A stretch of 64,000 nucleotides of DNA from Bacteroidales bacterium (GTDB lineage Bacteria > Bacteroidota > Bacteroidia > Bacteroidales > Tenuifilaceae), in the NCBI GenBank assembly GCA_018056955.1, contig JAGPEQ010000006.1:1-64000 (forward strand). Direction: 5' to 3'. Below the pieces are notes generated by a model. The model had not been told where the DNA came from, searched no databases, and worked only from the letters and a program-made list of their open reading frames with translations. The stretch's first letter is position 1. Each line of letters begins with the position of its first letter. Position numbers and translations under genes: made by a program. This document shows, piece after piece, positions 1 through 10,300 of the stretch.

Positions 1-1
1 C

Positions 2-382
2 AAAACTGCTGAGCATGAGTATCAGATTACACTTACTAATGGTAAAATTACCTTTACCGATGGTACCACCTACACCCGTACTGTAGAGCGCACCCGTACT
101 TGGGTTGAAGGTTATGATACTCCGTTCAACATTTGGGATGATGTTTACACCCTGGAAGGTGAAGCCACAGGCGTAAACCGTAGAGGTTACACTTACAATC
201 ACCAAATTACCAGTGCACTCATGTTCAAGCTCTCGTGCAGGTGGTTGGTTCAAGGTGTGATTGATTTGACTGTAGGCGATAAGCAGGCCACTATTGATTA
301 CGGTAATGGTGATTGCGATAACATAGCTTACGTAACAGTTAATGGCAAAACCTACGAGGTAAAGCTGAGGGGTGGTAAATAG
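2..382 (+). CDS. C-terminal end of an unknown protein (5' end outside the window)
   Basis: The frame is open from base 2 to a TAG at 380-382, giving 126 codons. The start lies outside the window. The translation is rich in Thr, Tyr, Gly and Val with alternating polar and hydrophobic residues, which suggests an all-beta, probably exported domain. I see no catalytic motif and do not recognise the family. A strong intrinsic terminator follows 18 bases after the stop, supporting this as a real gene end. Its regular third-base pattern resembles the genes that follow. Confidence 0.6.
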   Translation, partial: KTAEHEYQITLTNGKITFTDGTTYTRTVERTRTWVEGYDTPFNIWDDVYTLEGEATGVNRRGYTYNHQITSALMFKLSCRWLVQGVIDLTVGDKQATIDYGNGDCDNIAYVTVNGKTYEVKLRGGK

Positions 383-400
383 TTAACCTAAAAGTGATAT

Positions 401-427
401 AAAAAGGAGGGGAAACCCTCCTTTTTT
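401..427 (+). terminator. Intrinsic terminator after the first partial gene
   Basis: An A-rich GGAGGG stem (to 411), a GAAA loop and the matching CCCTCC are followed by a run of T. It sits 18 bases past the stop of the partial gene and ends that transcript. Confidence 0.85.
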
Positions 428-542
428 ATTTTCATTGCTTTTATGTGAATTTTAAATCATTTTTGGGGTTCAGTTAAAATCTCCTTTTGCTCATAATTTG
501 ACAGTCCGTGCTCATTGTTAAATATCAACATAAATTAACATA

Positions 543-569
543 TTGATATATGAAAATATATTATTTTTG
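543..569 (+). promoter_or_regulatory. Bacteroidota-type promoter for the ferredoxin gene
   Basis: A perfect TAnnTTTG -7 element (TATTTTTG) lies at 562-569, 21 bases before the ATG at 591. A TTG at 543-545 could be the -33 element, though the 16-base gap is a little short. The region is very AT-rich. The same -7 motif precedes many other genes in this window. Confidence 0.55.
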
Positions 570-590
570 TAGCCGAAAAAACTGAACAAA

Positions 591-791
591 ATGAGCACTA
601 TAGTTGTTGATGAAGCACGATGCCCGCAGAACCATCCTTGTCCGGTGGTTCGTTACTGTCCAACAGGTGCAATTAAACAGCGTAGCTGGAATAGCGCACC
701 AGAGATTGATAAGGAAAACTGCAAGGATTGCGGTTTGTGCGTTAGGATTTGTGGGTACGGTGCATTTACCTTTGCCGATAATGGCAGGTAG
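591..791 (+). CDS. Small atypical 4Fe-4S ferredoxin-like protein
   Basis: A 66-residue cytoplasmic protein with two cysteine groups. The C-terminal group is canonical: C44, C47, C50 and C54 in CX2CX2CX3C spacing, although Gly rather than Pro follows the last Cys. The N-terminal group is C11, C17 and C23-Pro in CX5CX5CP spacing, one Cys short of a normal cluster motif. By ferredoxin logic C44/C47/C50 plus C23 would hold one [4Fe-4S] cluster, and C11, C17 and C54 could hold only a partial or [3Fe-4S] cluster. It probably carries electrons; its partner is unknown. A thioredoxin lipoprotein follows 57 bases later on the same strand and may be co-transcribed. Confidence 0.8.
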   Translation: MSTIVVDEARCPQNHPCPVVRYCPTGAIKQRSWNSAPEIDKENCKDCGLCVRICGYGAFTFADNGR

Positions 792-848
792 TAAAGGGAG
801 GGTACAACCCTGCCCTTTGATTATGAAAATATTTAAATAGAGATAGCT

Positions 849-1355
849 ATGAGAAAACTTACTGCTTTTTTCCCGGTTCTTTTGGTTGCAGCCTTTGCGC
901 TAGGAGCATGTAACGGTACCGCCGCCAAGCAAAACGAAGGTGAACCCGTTACTGCATCAAAACCAGCTAAAGAGAAATATGCCATTGATATTACCCGTGA
1001 CTTTTTCCTGACCAAAATTTTGGATTACACCAAGGGACAGGAAAATATGAAATACCTTGGCGATAAACCTGCCATTGTCGATTTCTGGGCAAGCTGGTGC
1101 GGCCCTTGCCGTATTGCGGGTCCAATCCTGGAGGAACTGGCCAAGGAGTACGATGGCAAAATTTATGTTTACAAGGTGAACACCCAAAACGAGCAGCAAA
1201 TCTCTGCTGAACTAGGTATACAGAGCATACCAACATTTATATTCTTTCCCATGGACGGAAAGCCTTTTGCTACCTCAGGTATAGCTCAAACCCCTGAGGA
1301 AACCAAAAAAATGTTCAAGGAGATTATTGAGAAAGAACTACTTAAGAACAAGTAA
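849..1355 (+). CDS. Thioredoxin-family lipoprotein
   Basis: A 168-residue protein with a lipoprotein signal: basic start, hydrophobic stretch, and lipobox LGAC with Cys21. A thioredoxin fold follows, with the active-site C84-G-P-C87 in a WASWCGPC context and a later Ile-Pro-Thr segment supplying the cis-proline. It should be anchored in the envelope facing the periplasm, where it would reduce or exchange disulfides. Without a visible partner its substrate cannot be named. It lies 57 bases after the ferredoxin gene and is followed by an intrinsic terminator. The CGPC pair points to a reducing enzyme rather than a DsbA-like oxidase. Confidence 0.88.
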   Translation: MRKLTAFFPVLLVAAFALGACNGTAAKQNEGEPVTASKPAKEKYAIDITRDFFLTKILDYTKGQENMKYLGDKPAIVDFWASWCGPCRIAGPILEELAKEYDGKIYVYKVNTQNEQQISAELGIQSIPTFIFFPMDGKPFATSGIAQTPEETKKMFKEIIEKELLKNK

Positions 1356-1393
1356 TTAATTAGTACTCCCGTCATAACTGTTTTTGGTTGGTT

Positions 1394-1418
1394 AGCCGGC
1401 TTTATGCCGGCTTTTTTA
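1394..1418 (+). terminator. Intrinsic terminator after the thioredoxin gene
   Basis: AGCCGGC, a TTTAT loop and GCCGGCT are followed by T6. It lies between the thioredoxin stop and the convergent mqnC stop at 1422. Confidence 0.85.
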
Positions 1419-1421
1419 TTC

Positions 1422-2576
1422 TTAGAACAGTGGGCTGGCGTTTTGTTTTAGCTCCTCAATGCTGTAAATGCGGCTAAACTCACAGTCCGGGAGTACTATG
1501 TATTCGTAACGTTGGTTGCGGAGTTGAGGTTCAAACCCAGCATCAACAATGGCTTTCTGAATACCATAGGCATCCATCTTGTACTTGGCTCCAGCCGATG
1601 ATACAACATTCTCCTCAATCATTATTGAGCCAAAATCGTTAGCCCCAGCGTGCAAGCACAGCTGAGCGGTATCGATACCAACAGTAAGCCAGGATGCTTG
1701 TATGTTCGGAATGTTATTCAACATGATCCTGCATAGGGCTATAGTCCTAACATATTCCTCAGTGGTTACCGTATTTAGCACGCCCTCGCGCTGTAGTTTG
1801 GTGCCCTCATCCTGAAAGGTCCAAACAATAAAGTTCAGAAATCCGGGGGCGTCGGCAGGCTTTTGCGCTTGGAGGTTACGGAGTTTAATCAAATGCTCCA
1901 CACGCTCCTCCAGGGTTTCAACATGCCCAATCATCATAGTAGCAGAGGTAACAAGACCCATTTGGTGCGCTTGAGCCATAACATCGAGCCAGGCCTGGCT
2001 ATCGGGTTTGCCCGGCGATATTTGCTTTCGTACTCTGTCCACAAGAATTTCGGCACCAGCACCGGGTAAACTATCGAGGCCTGCCTCCACAAGTTCTTCA
2101 AGAACTTGCCGGTAGGTCATACCTTCTTTTTTAGCTATAAAGGCAATTTCAGGAGGCCCTAGGGCGTGAAGTTTGATGTTGGGAAACATTGACTTTAGCT
2201 CCTTGAACAGGCTGCTATAAAACTCAATACCAAGCCTGGGATGAAGTCCACCCTGTAGTAGAAGCTGGTCGCCTCCGTAGCGCTCAAGCTCTTCAATCTT
2301 TACTTTATACTCTGCAATTGACGTGATAAAGGCGCTATCGGACTGAAGCCCACAGTGGAAGTTGCAAAACTTACATCCCGATATGCATACGTTTGTGATG
2401 TTTACGTTGCGGTCAATCTGCCAGGTAACTTTGTTTCCAGGAACATGAAATTTGCGAAGCTCGTTTGCAACATACATCAAATCGGGCGTTGATGCCTGTG
2501 TGTAAATATAAAGGCCCTCTTCCAAAGTGAGGGATTCCAGGTTTATTGCCTTTTTTAAAATATCTTTAACTTGCAT
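1422..2576 (-). CDS. mqnC: Cyclic dehypoxanthinyl futalosine synthase (radical SAM)
   Basis: A 384-residue radical-SAM enzyme with C64, C68 and C71 in CX3CX2C spacing within the context DRNVNITNVCISGCKFC. Further family signatures are a GGLHP segment, LHALGPPEI and GLDSLPGAGAEILVDRV, which fit MqnC rather than MqnE. MqnC makes cyclic dehypoxanthine futalosine in the futalosine route to menaquinone. No other mqn gene is in the window, so the pathway must be scattered. The gene is transcribed divergently from pdxA, and a TAnnTTTG element sits about 20 bases upstream of its ATG. MqnE is the nearest alternative. Confidence 0.88.
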   Translation of the reverse strand: MQVKDILKKAINLESLTLEEGLYIYTQASTPDLMYVANELRKFHVPGNKVTWQIDRNVNITNVCISGCKFCNFHCGLQSDSAFITSIAEYKVKIEELERYGGDQLLLQGGLHPRLGIEFYSSLFKELKSMFPNIKLHALGPPEIAFIAKKEGMTYRQVLEELVEAGLDSLPGAGAEILVDRVRKQISPGKPDSQAWLDVMAQAHQMGLVTSATMMIGHVETLEERVEHLIKLRNLQAQKPADAPGFLNFIVWTFQDEGTKLQREGVLNTVTTEEYVRTIALCRIMLNNIPNIQASWLTVGIDTAQLCLHAGANDFGSIMIEENVVSSAGAKYKMDAYGIQKAIVDAGFEPQLRNQRYEYIVLPDCEFSRIYSIEELKQNASPLF

Positions 2577-2594
2577 TCTTCAATGTTGATTGGG

Positions 2595-2602
2595 CAAAGG
2601 TA
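2595..2602 (-). promoter_or_regulatory. -7 promoter element for mqnC
   Basis: Read on the minus strand this is TACCTTTG, a perfect TAnnTTTG, ending 19 bases before the mqnC ATG. No well-spaced TTG -33 element is evident. Confidence 0.5.
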
Positions 2603-2667
2603 TTAAAAGTAACAAAAACATTCCTAGTAAAAACAACAAGGTGTTAACTATGTTTACAGCTTTTTTT

Positions 2668-2675
2668 TACTTTTG
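2668..2675 (+). promoter_or_regulatory. -7 promoter element for pdxA
   Basis: TACTTTTG matches TAnnTTTG and lies 33 bases upstream of the ATG at 2709. The TTG at its end (2673) opens a longer in-frame ORF, but a start there would lie inside the promoter, so the ATG at 2709 is preferred. Confidence 0.6.
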
Positions 2676-2708
2676 CATATTTACGAGCCATTTAAAATAC
2701 TACAAGGT

Positions 2709-3761
2709 ATGAGTAATGAAAAGATTAGGGTAGGAATCACACAGGGTGATATTAACGGAATAGGCTATGAGGTAATTATTAAAACATTGATGGACCCTCG
2801 TATGGACGAGATGTGCACATCAATTGTTTACGGATCGCCCAAGGTTGCTGCCTATCATCGCAAAGCGTTGAACATTGAAAACTTCAGCTTTAACCAAATA
2901 AAGGATGCCTCAGAGGCAAACCCCAAACGCCCCAATATTGTAAACTGCATGGACGAAAACGTTCGGGTGGAGTTAGGTAAATCAACTGAGTATGGCGGAC
3001 AGGGTGCGTTGCTAGCATTACAGGCTGCTATAGCAGACTTAAAAGCTGGTAAAATTGACGTACTGGTTACAGCACCCATCAATAAGGCTAACATACAAAG
3101 TCAAAGCTTTAGCTTTCCGGGGCATACCGAGTTCTTGGCCAATGAGTTTGGTGTTAAAAGCGCGCTAATGCTCATGGTAAGCGATACCATGAAGGTAGGT
3201 GTTGTTACGGGTCATATCCCAATTGCTGATGTTCCAAAAAATATTACTGTTGACGCCATACTCAACAAGCTACGCTTGCTTAACGAGACACTAATTAAGG
3301 ATTTTGCAATCCGCCGGCCTCGTATTGCTGTACTTGGCTTGAACCCCCATGCTGGCGATAGCGGTGTTATTGGCAACGAGGAGGAAACAATTATACTACC
3401 AGCAATAAAGCAGGCCAACGATGAGGGAATAGTCGCCATGGGGCCCTATCCGGCCGATGGTTTCTTTGGCTCCGATAGGTTCACCCGTTTCGATGCAATT
3501 CTGGCCATGTACCACGATCAAGGCTTATCGCCTTTTAAGGTGATAAACTTCGATACAGGAGTAAACTATACTGCTGGTTTACCCATTGTTCGCACCTCGC
3601 CCGATCATGGAACGGCATACGATTTGGCCGGACATAACCTGGCTAACCCGAACTCATTCCGCCAGGCGGTTTACCTTGCCATTGATATTTTCCGTAACCG
3701 ACAGCTGCATAAAGAGCTTACCTCAAACCCTTTGCAGTCAGTTGACCCAGAAACGGCATAA
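2709..3761 (+). CDS. pdxA: 4-hydroxythreonine-4-phosphate dehydrogenase
   Basis: A 350-residue PdxA, close to the family's usual length, with the start at the ATG encoding MSNEKIRVG. PdxA oxidises 4-phosphohydroxy-L-threonine in the DXP-dependent pyridoxal 5'-phosphate pathway. Visible signatures are the N-terminal GDINGIGYEV, PGHTEFLA (metal-binding His), LNPHAGDSG (His) and MYHDQGLSPFK (third metal His). It lies 12 bases upstream of ruvA on the same strand and is likely co-transcribed with it. No other pdx gene is nearby. The upstream in-frame TTG at 2673 is rejected because it overlaps the promoter. Confidence 0.95.
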   Translation: MSNEKIRVGITQGDINGIGYEVIIKTLMDPRMDEMCTSIVYGSPKVAAYHRKALNIENFSFNQIKDASEANPKRPNIVNCMDENVRVELGKSTEYGGQGALLALQAAIADLKAGKIDVLVTAPINKANIQSQSFSFPGHTEFLANEFGVKSALMLMVSDTMKVGVVTGHIPIADVPKNITVDAILNKLRLLNETLIKDFAIRRPRIAVLGLNPHAGDSGVIGNEEETIILPAIKQANDEGIVAMGPYPADGFFGSDRFTRFDAILAMYHDQGLSPFKVINFDTGVNYTAGLPIVRTSPDHGTAYDLAGHNLANPNSFRQAVYLAIDIFRNRQLHKELTSNPLQSVDPETA

Positions 3762-3773
3762 AAAAGTTGATTT

Positions 3774-4358
3774 ATGTACGAGTACATTCAGGGTTCCCTT
3801 GCCGAGCTGACACCAACCCATGCAATTGTTGATGCTGGTGGAGTTGGGTATTTTGTAAATATTTCGTTACAAACATACTCTCATCTGGAGGGTAAAACAC
3901 AGGTTAAGCTCTGGCTTCATCAAATTATCCGCGAGGATGCTCATTTGCTCTACGGTTTCACCGATGTACGCGAAAGGGAGATTTTCCGCTTGCTTATTTC
4001 AGTTTCTGGAGTTGGTGCTAGTACGGCAAGGCTTATTCTTTCGTCGCTTACTACCGATGAGATTCAGGCAGCCATTACCACGGAAAATGTTAACCTCATA
4101 AAACAGGTTAAGGGAATTGGCCTTAAAACGGCACAACGCATAGTTGTTGATCTTAAGGATAAGGTTTCCATAGGGGAGGCTACGGTTTCACAAATTTTAT
4201 CAACATCAAACAATACTTTAAAGAGCGAAGCGTTATCTGCATTGGTGATGCTCGGCTTTGCCCGTTCAGCTGCCGATAAGGTAATTGACCAGGTTCTGAA
4301 GGAAATGGGGCAAATGCCAGTTGAAGCGCTCATTAAGCATGCGCTCAAACGCTTGTAG
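3774..4358 (+). CDS. ruvA: Holliday junction branch migration protein RuvA
   Basis: A 194-residue protein with the three RuvA domains: an N-terminal OB fold starting MYEYIQGSL; a central pair of helix-hairpin-helix motifs (ISVSGVGAS and VKGIGLKTAQ); and a C-terminal three-helix domain around residues 150-194 that contacts RuvB. RuvA tetramers bind Holliday junctions and recruit the RuvB motor. ruvB and ruvC are not in the window. It sits between pdxA (12-base gap) and sprA, whose preferred ATG is 10 bases after the ruvA stop. The ruvA-sprA neighbourhood is, from memory, conserved in Bacteroidota. Confidence 0.95.
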   Translation: MYEYIQGSLAELTPTHAIVDAGGVGYFVNISLQTYSHLEGKTQVKLWLHQIIREDAHLLYGFTDVREREIFRLLISVSGVGASTARLILSSLTTDEIQAAITTENVNLIKQVKGIGLKTAQRIVVDLKDKVSIGEATVSQILSTSNNTLKSEALSALVMLGFARSAADKVIDQVLKEMGQMPVEALIKHALKRL

Positions 4359-4368
4359 TAACAGTAAA

Positions 4369-7300
4369 ATGCTTTGTAAGTTGAGGGTAAAACACTTATC
4401 TCATACACATACTATCCGAATAATTGGAATACTTACTCTCGTAACCATTACCATTACGAGAGCTTTTTCTGTTCCCATTCCACAACAGGATACATTAAAT
4501 TTGCCTTTCCCTATTAAACAACCCGGTATATGGTCAATTGACACGCAGTATTCACCATTATACCTTTCAAGCCCATCAAACATAAGCGAGGAGGTTGTGT
4601 TTGATCCAATCAACAACCAGTACATCATTTACAGAAAGGTTGGAAATACAACCATTGAAACACCACGTGTGCTATCGGCCGATGAGTACCGGTCGTATCG
4701 TGTGGAGAAGGCCATGCGCGAGTACTGGCGACAAAAGCAAACCGGTGAATTTGTGGGGAAAGGCGATGGCATTCTGCCCCGTATTCAGGTAGGTGGTGAA
4801 ACATTCGACCGAATTTTTGGGAGCAACACCATAGAAATTATACCACAGGGTAATGCCGAGCTGGTGTTTGGAGTATCAAGCGCTAAAACCGATAACCCAG
4901 CATTACCAATCGATCAGCGACGGAACACAACCTTCGACTTTCAGTCGAAAATCCAGATGAACGTTTCCGGTAAGATTGGTGAGAAGCTAAAAATGGAGGT
5001 GAATTACAACACCGAGGCGACCTTTGACTTTGAGAATAATGTTAAAATAGAGTACAACGGATTTGAGGATGAAATCATTCAGCGCATTGAGGCTGGTAAC
5101 GTTTCGTTGCCTTTACCCGGAACTCTAATAACCGGGAGTCAGAGCCTTTTTGGTATTAAAACTCAGCTTAAGTTCGGAAAGTTAAACGTTACTAGCGTAG
5201 TATCCAAACAGAATGGCCAAACACAGGTGGTTGAGATTAAGGGTGGTGCGCAAACGCGCGATTTTCAGCTTAAAGCCGATGAGTACGATGCCAATAGGCA
5301 TTTTTTCCTTTCTCACTACTTTAGGGAAAACTACAATCGTGCCCTGATGAATTTACCCATTATTAACTCAGGGGTACAAATCACCAAAATTGAGGTGTGG
5401 GTAACAAACAAACAGGCAAACTTTGAGAACTCCCGCAATATAATTGCTTTTGCCGATTTGGGCGAGGCCCAGAACAACATCTTTGCTTCCAATATTTTTG
5501 CCCAAACGGGAAGTGGCCCGGCAAGCAACGGTTTAAACAACCTGTACGAGCTTATGACCACAACCTACGCCGGTATTCGGGATGTTGCCGAAGTAAGCAA
5601 TGTATTGTTGCCCTTGGAATCGCAGGGTTTTACCGGTGGGCGCGATTATGAGAAGATTGAGTATGCCCGTAAGCTATCACCCAATGAGTTCACCATAAAT
5701 CAGGCGTTGGGGTATATCTCGCTATCGTCGGCGCTCAATAGCGATGAGGTACTTGCGGTTGCATATGAGTACACATACAATGGCCAAACCTACAAGGTTG
5801 GTGAATTCTCTACCGATGGGGTAGAGGCTCCTAAAGCCTTAATCCTTAAACTCCTAAAGGGAACAAACCTTAGCCCTAAAATGCCCACATGGAGGTTGAT
5901 GATGAAAAACATCTACTCCATGAATGCCTATCAGATTAGCAAAGATGATTTCAGGCTCGATATTTTTTACCAGGACGATGCAACCGGAACCCCGATTAAC
6001 TATATCAAGGAAGGGAATATTGCCGAAGTTCCGCTAATCAGAGTACTTAATCTTGATAACCTGAACAACCAGCTCGATGCATTCCCCGATGGAGTGTTTG
6101 ACTTTATTGAGGGTGTAACCATTAATCCCGCTAACGGCAAAATTATTTTTCCTGTTTTGGAACCATTTGGACGCGATTTGGCATCGCGTATAGGCGATCC
6201 TACTATTGCCCAGAAGTATATTTTCCAAGAGCTTTACGATTCATCGTTAACCAAAGCACGACAGGTAGCCGATAAGAACAAGTTCCTAATAGGGGGTTCC
6301 TACAAGTCGGCCGGAGGATCGGAAATCTTTCTTAATGCGCCCAATATTCCTAAAGGTGCCGTGGTTGTAACTGCAGGTGGTGTAAAACTGCAGGAGGATG
6401 TTGATTTTATTGTTGATTACAATCTGGGTACTGTACGAATTATCAACCAGGGACTTCTTGAATCCGGTACTCCCATAAAGGTTGCAGTGGAAAGCAACGC
6501 CTTGTTCAGCCTACAAACCAAAACCTTGGTTGGAACCCACTTTGATTACCGTTTCTCCGATAACTTTAATGTTGGGGCAACCATAATGAACCTCACGGAG
6601 CGCCCCCTAACCCAAAAGGTAAGTTTTGGAAACGAGGCAGTATCGAATACAATATGGGGATTTAATACCTCGTACCAAACCGAGTCCAAGTTCCTGACTA
6701 AAATGGTCGACTTTCTTCCATTCATTCAAACCAAGGAAAAATCAACAATAACATTTGACGCTGAGTTTGCACAGCTAATTCCTGGGCACTCGCGTGCCAT
6801 TGGTAAGGCCGGTACAGTATATATCGATGATTTTGAGGGGAGCAGCACATCGCTTGATATTCGCTCATGGGTAGAATGGAAGTTAGCAAGTACTCCCCAG
6901 GGGCAACCCGATATGTTCCCGGAAGCCTCGTTCTCCAACGATTTACGGTATGGATACAACCGCGCCCATTTGGCTTGGTACTACATCGATCCGCTATTTT
7001 TGAGGAACACGTCGCTTACGCCATCGTATCTCCGTAATAATAAGGAGCTGCAGGGTAACCATTTTGTTCGCGAAATATTTGAGCGCGAGCTTTTTCCAAA
7101 CAAGAACACGCCACAGGGGCAACCAACCAATATCTCCGTTCTTAACCTTGCATTCTATCCTACTGAACGTGGCCAGTATAACTTTAATACTACTGAACTT
7201 GATGCAAACGGAAGGTTAATAGATCCGCAGCGCCGTTGGGGTGGTATAATGCGCAACCTGAGCACCACTGACTTTGAAGCATCAAATATTGAGTATATTG

Positions 7301-10300
7301 AGTTTTGGTTGATGGATCCGTTTGTGTACGACACGCTCAGTAGTGGCGGCGATTTTTACATCAACCTTGGTAACATCTCCGAGGATATTTTAAGGGATGG
7401 CCGAAAATCGTTTGAGAATGGACTACCCACCTCATCGGAGGAGCTTTCCAAAACCGATCAAACCGCCTGGGGTAGGGTTCCTACCAAGCAGTATCTGCCT
7501 GTTGGTTTCGATAACGACCAAGCTAAACGCCCCTACCAGGATATTGGATTAGATGGACTCTCCTCGTCGGTCGATTTGGATGGCGATGGGATACCCGATG
7601 AGCAGTTCTTCTTTTCGGAGTATATAAACCAGCTCAGGAATAAAATAACCAATAGCGATGTGCTCGCCGGATTTGAAAGCGATCCGGCAGGCGATAACTT
7701 CAGGCATTACCTTAGCGGGGTTTACGACCAACAGCGTGCCACCATTCTCGACCGATATAAGTACTTTAACGGAACCGAGAATAATTCGCCAGTTGCAACC
7801 GGAACTACCTCGCAGCAGAGCTACTCAACCCCCGATGTGGAGGAGCTGGGAACCGATAATACCATGAATGAAAATGAGGCTTACTATCAGTATCGCATTT
7901 CACTTCGCCCGCAGGACATGGAGGTTGGTAAGAATTTTATAACTAACGTTGTGACAGGCGATAAGGATAAAATTTTAAATAAAGCAGTAAAGTGGTATCA
8001 ATTTAAGGTTCCCATTGCAGAATACGAGAAGGTGGTTGGCCCAATTGAGGATTTCAAGTCAATCCGTTTCATGAGGATGTTCCTGCGCGGTTTCCAGGAT
8101 ACGGTTATACTACGTTTTGCTACGCTGCATCTGGTTCGTAGCGAGTGGCGTAAATACAATTACTCACTTATTCAAGGCCAGGAGGGTATGCCGGTTGGCG
8201 ATTTACCTTCAGGCAGCTTATCGATAGCAACCGTAAATATTGAGGAGAACGACAAACGAACACCCGTTAACTACGTATTGCCACCAGGCGTGGATAGGGT
8301 TATTGACCCAAGTCAACCCCAGCTTATCCAGCTTAACGAACAGGCCATGGAGTACAGGGTAACCGATTTGGCCGATGGCGATGCCCGTGCAGCGTTTAAG
8401 AATGTTAACATCGATATCAGGCAGTACAAACGACTCAAAATGGATGTTCATGCCGAGGCAATTGAGGGATATCCATTAAACGACTACGAGGTAAATGCTT
8501 TCATCCGTATAGGTACCGACTATAACACTAACTACTACGAGTACGAAATACCATTAAAGCTGACTCCTTACGGGTTTTACTACAATAGCCGGGAACGCGA
8601 TCGCGAGGCGGTATGGCCAAGGGAGAATGTAATTGATATCGACCTCGATAAGCTGGTTGATGTTAAAGTAGCCCGAAACAATGCCATGCAAAAACCAGGG
8701 TCGCTTATCACCCTGAATACTGTGTATGTTGTTCAAAGCGGGAACAGTAAGCTAAAAGTTACCGGAAATCCGAACCTTAGCAACGTTAAGGTAATAATGA
8801 TAGGAATTAGGAACCCTGCCGATGATAGAATGCCTAAATCGGTTATAGCATGGTTCAACGAGTTAAGGCTTACTAACTTTAACGATCAAAGTGGATGGGC
8901 AGCCAATGCCCGCTTATCGGCAAAACTTGCCGATTTGGGAATGGTTACCGTAGCTGGCACCACCATTACACCCGGTTTTGGTTCCATTGAGAAAAAGGTT
9001 AACGAGCGGAGCAAGGAGACAGTTTACCAGTACGATATCAACTCAACCCTTGAGCTGGGTAAGTTTTTCCCCGCCTCGTTCAACATTAAAATTCCAATGT
9101 TCATTGGATTCGGCGAATCGATGGCAAACCCCCAGTACAACCCGCTTGACCCCGATATACTTCTCGACGATGCCCTACGTAATGCATCGGAACGCGAAAG
9201 AGATTCCATTAAACGGATTGCCCAGGATTATACTCGCAGGCGAAGTATCAACTTCACCAATGTAAAGATTGATAAAATGGGCTCAAAGCCCCGCTTATGG
9301 GATCCCGCCAATATTTCGGTAAGCTACTCTTATAGCGAGATTTTCTCCCGTAACGTAAGAATTGATCATAGGATTCAGCGCAATATTCGGGGGGCGTTTA
9401 CCTATAATTATAATCGACAGCCCAAGTACATATCCCCATTTAGCAAGATAAAATGGTTAAATTCAAGCTATTTGGCTTTAATACGCGATTTTAACTTTAA
9501 CCTATTTCCAACCCAGCTCTCGTTCCGAACCGATCTGAATAGGAATTACTTTGAACAGCAATTCCGAAATATTCAGAACCCCAATCAGGTGTTTTTACCC
9601 ACATTTTCAAAGGATTTTATGTGGAATAGGAACTACTCCCTGAACTGGGATATAACCCAATCGGTTAAGTTTGATTTTGTGGCTACAGCTACTGCTCGTA
9701 TCGATGAACCTGAGGGCATGGTGGACAGGTATAGGGATAGGGACAGGTATGAGCAGTGGAAGGACTCGGTTTGGCAGAATATCCGTAGGGGTGGACGAAA
9801 CACCATGTACAACCATCAGTTTAACATAACCTATTCCCTTCCGTTAAGCAAAATTCCATTACTTAACTGGATTAGCGTTACATCGCGTTACACCGGAATA
9901 TACCGTTGGCAGGCTGGGCCAATTTTGGCCGATACTTCACGGTTCGATCCCGGGAATACAGTTCAGAACTCAAACACCATTCAGCTGAATGGGCAGGTAA
10001 ACATTAATACCTTATTTAATAAGGTAGGATACCTTAAAAGGGTTAACCAGCAGTTTGACCAGCGGGCAAGGGGGGCTGCACCCCAAACCCGAACGGTTAA
10101 GTATGAGGAGGAAAAGGTAAACCTTAGGGCAAATGCAACTAAGGTTATTACCCACAAGCTAAAAACGGAAAAGGTTACCGTAAAGGTTTTCGACCCCAAT
10201 GGCAAGGAGATAAAGGTAAGTTCACAGGTACGTGGCGACACCAAGGTAGCCATTAAGGCCGATGCCGATTATAAGAACTGCAAGGTTGTGGTTGAAGGCA

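Noticed and set aside
2673-2708. Upstream TTG start for pdxA
   Set aside because: It overlaps the -7 promoter element, so the mRNA would not include it.
4321-4368. Upstream TTG start for sprA inside ruvA
   Set aside because: The ATG at 4369 follows the ruvA stop by 10 bases and precedes the signal-peptide stretch directly.
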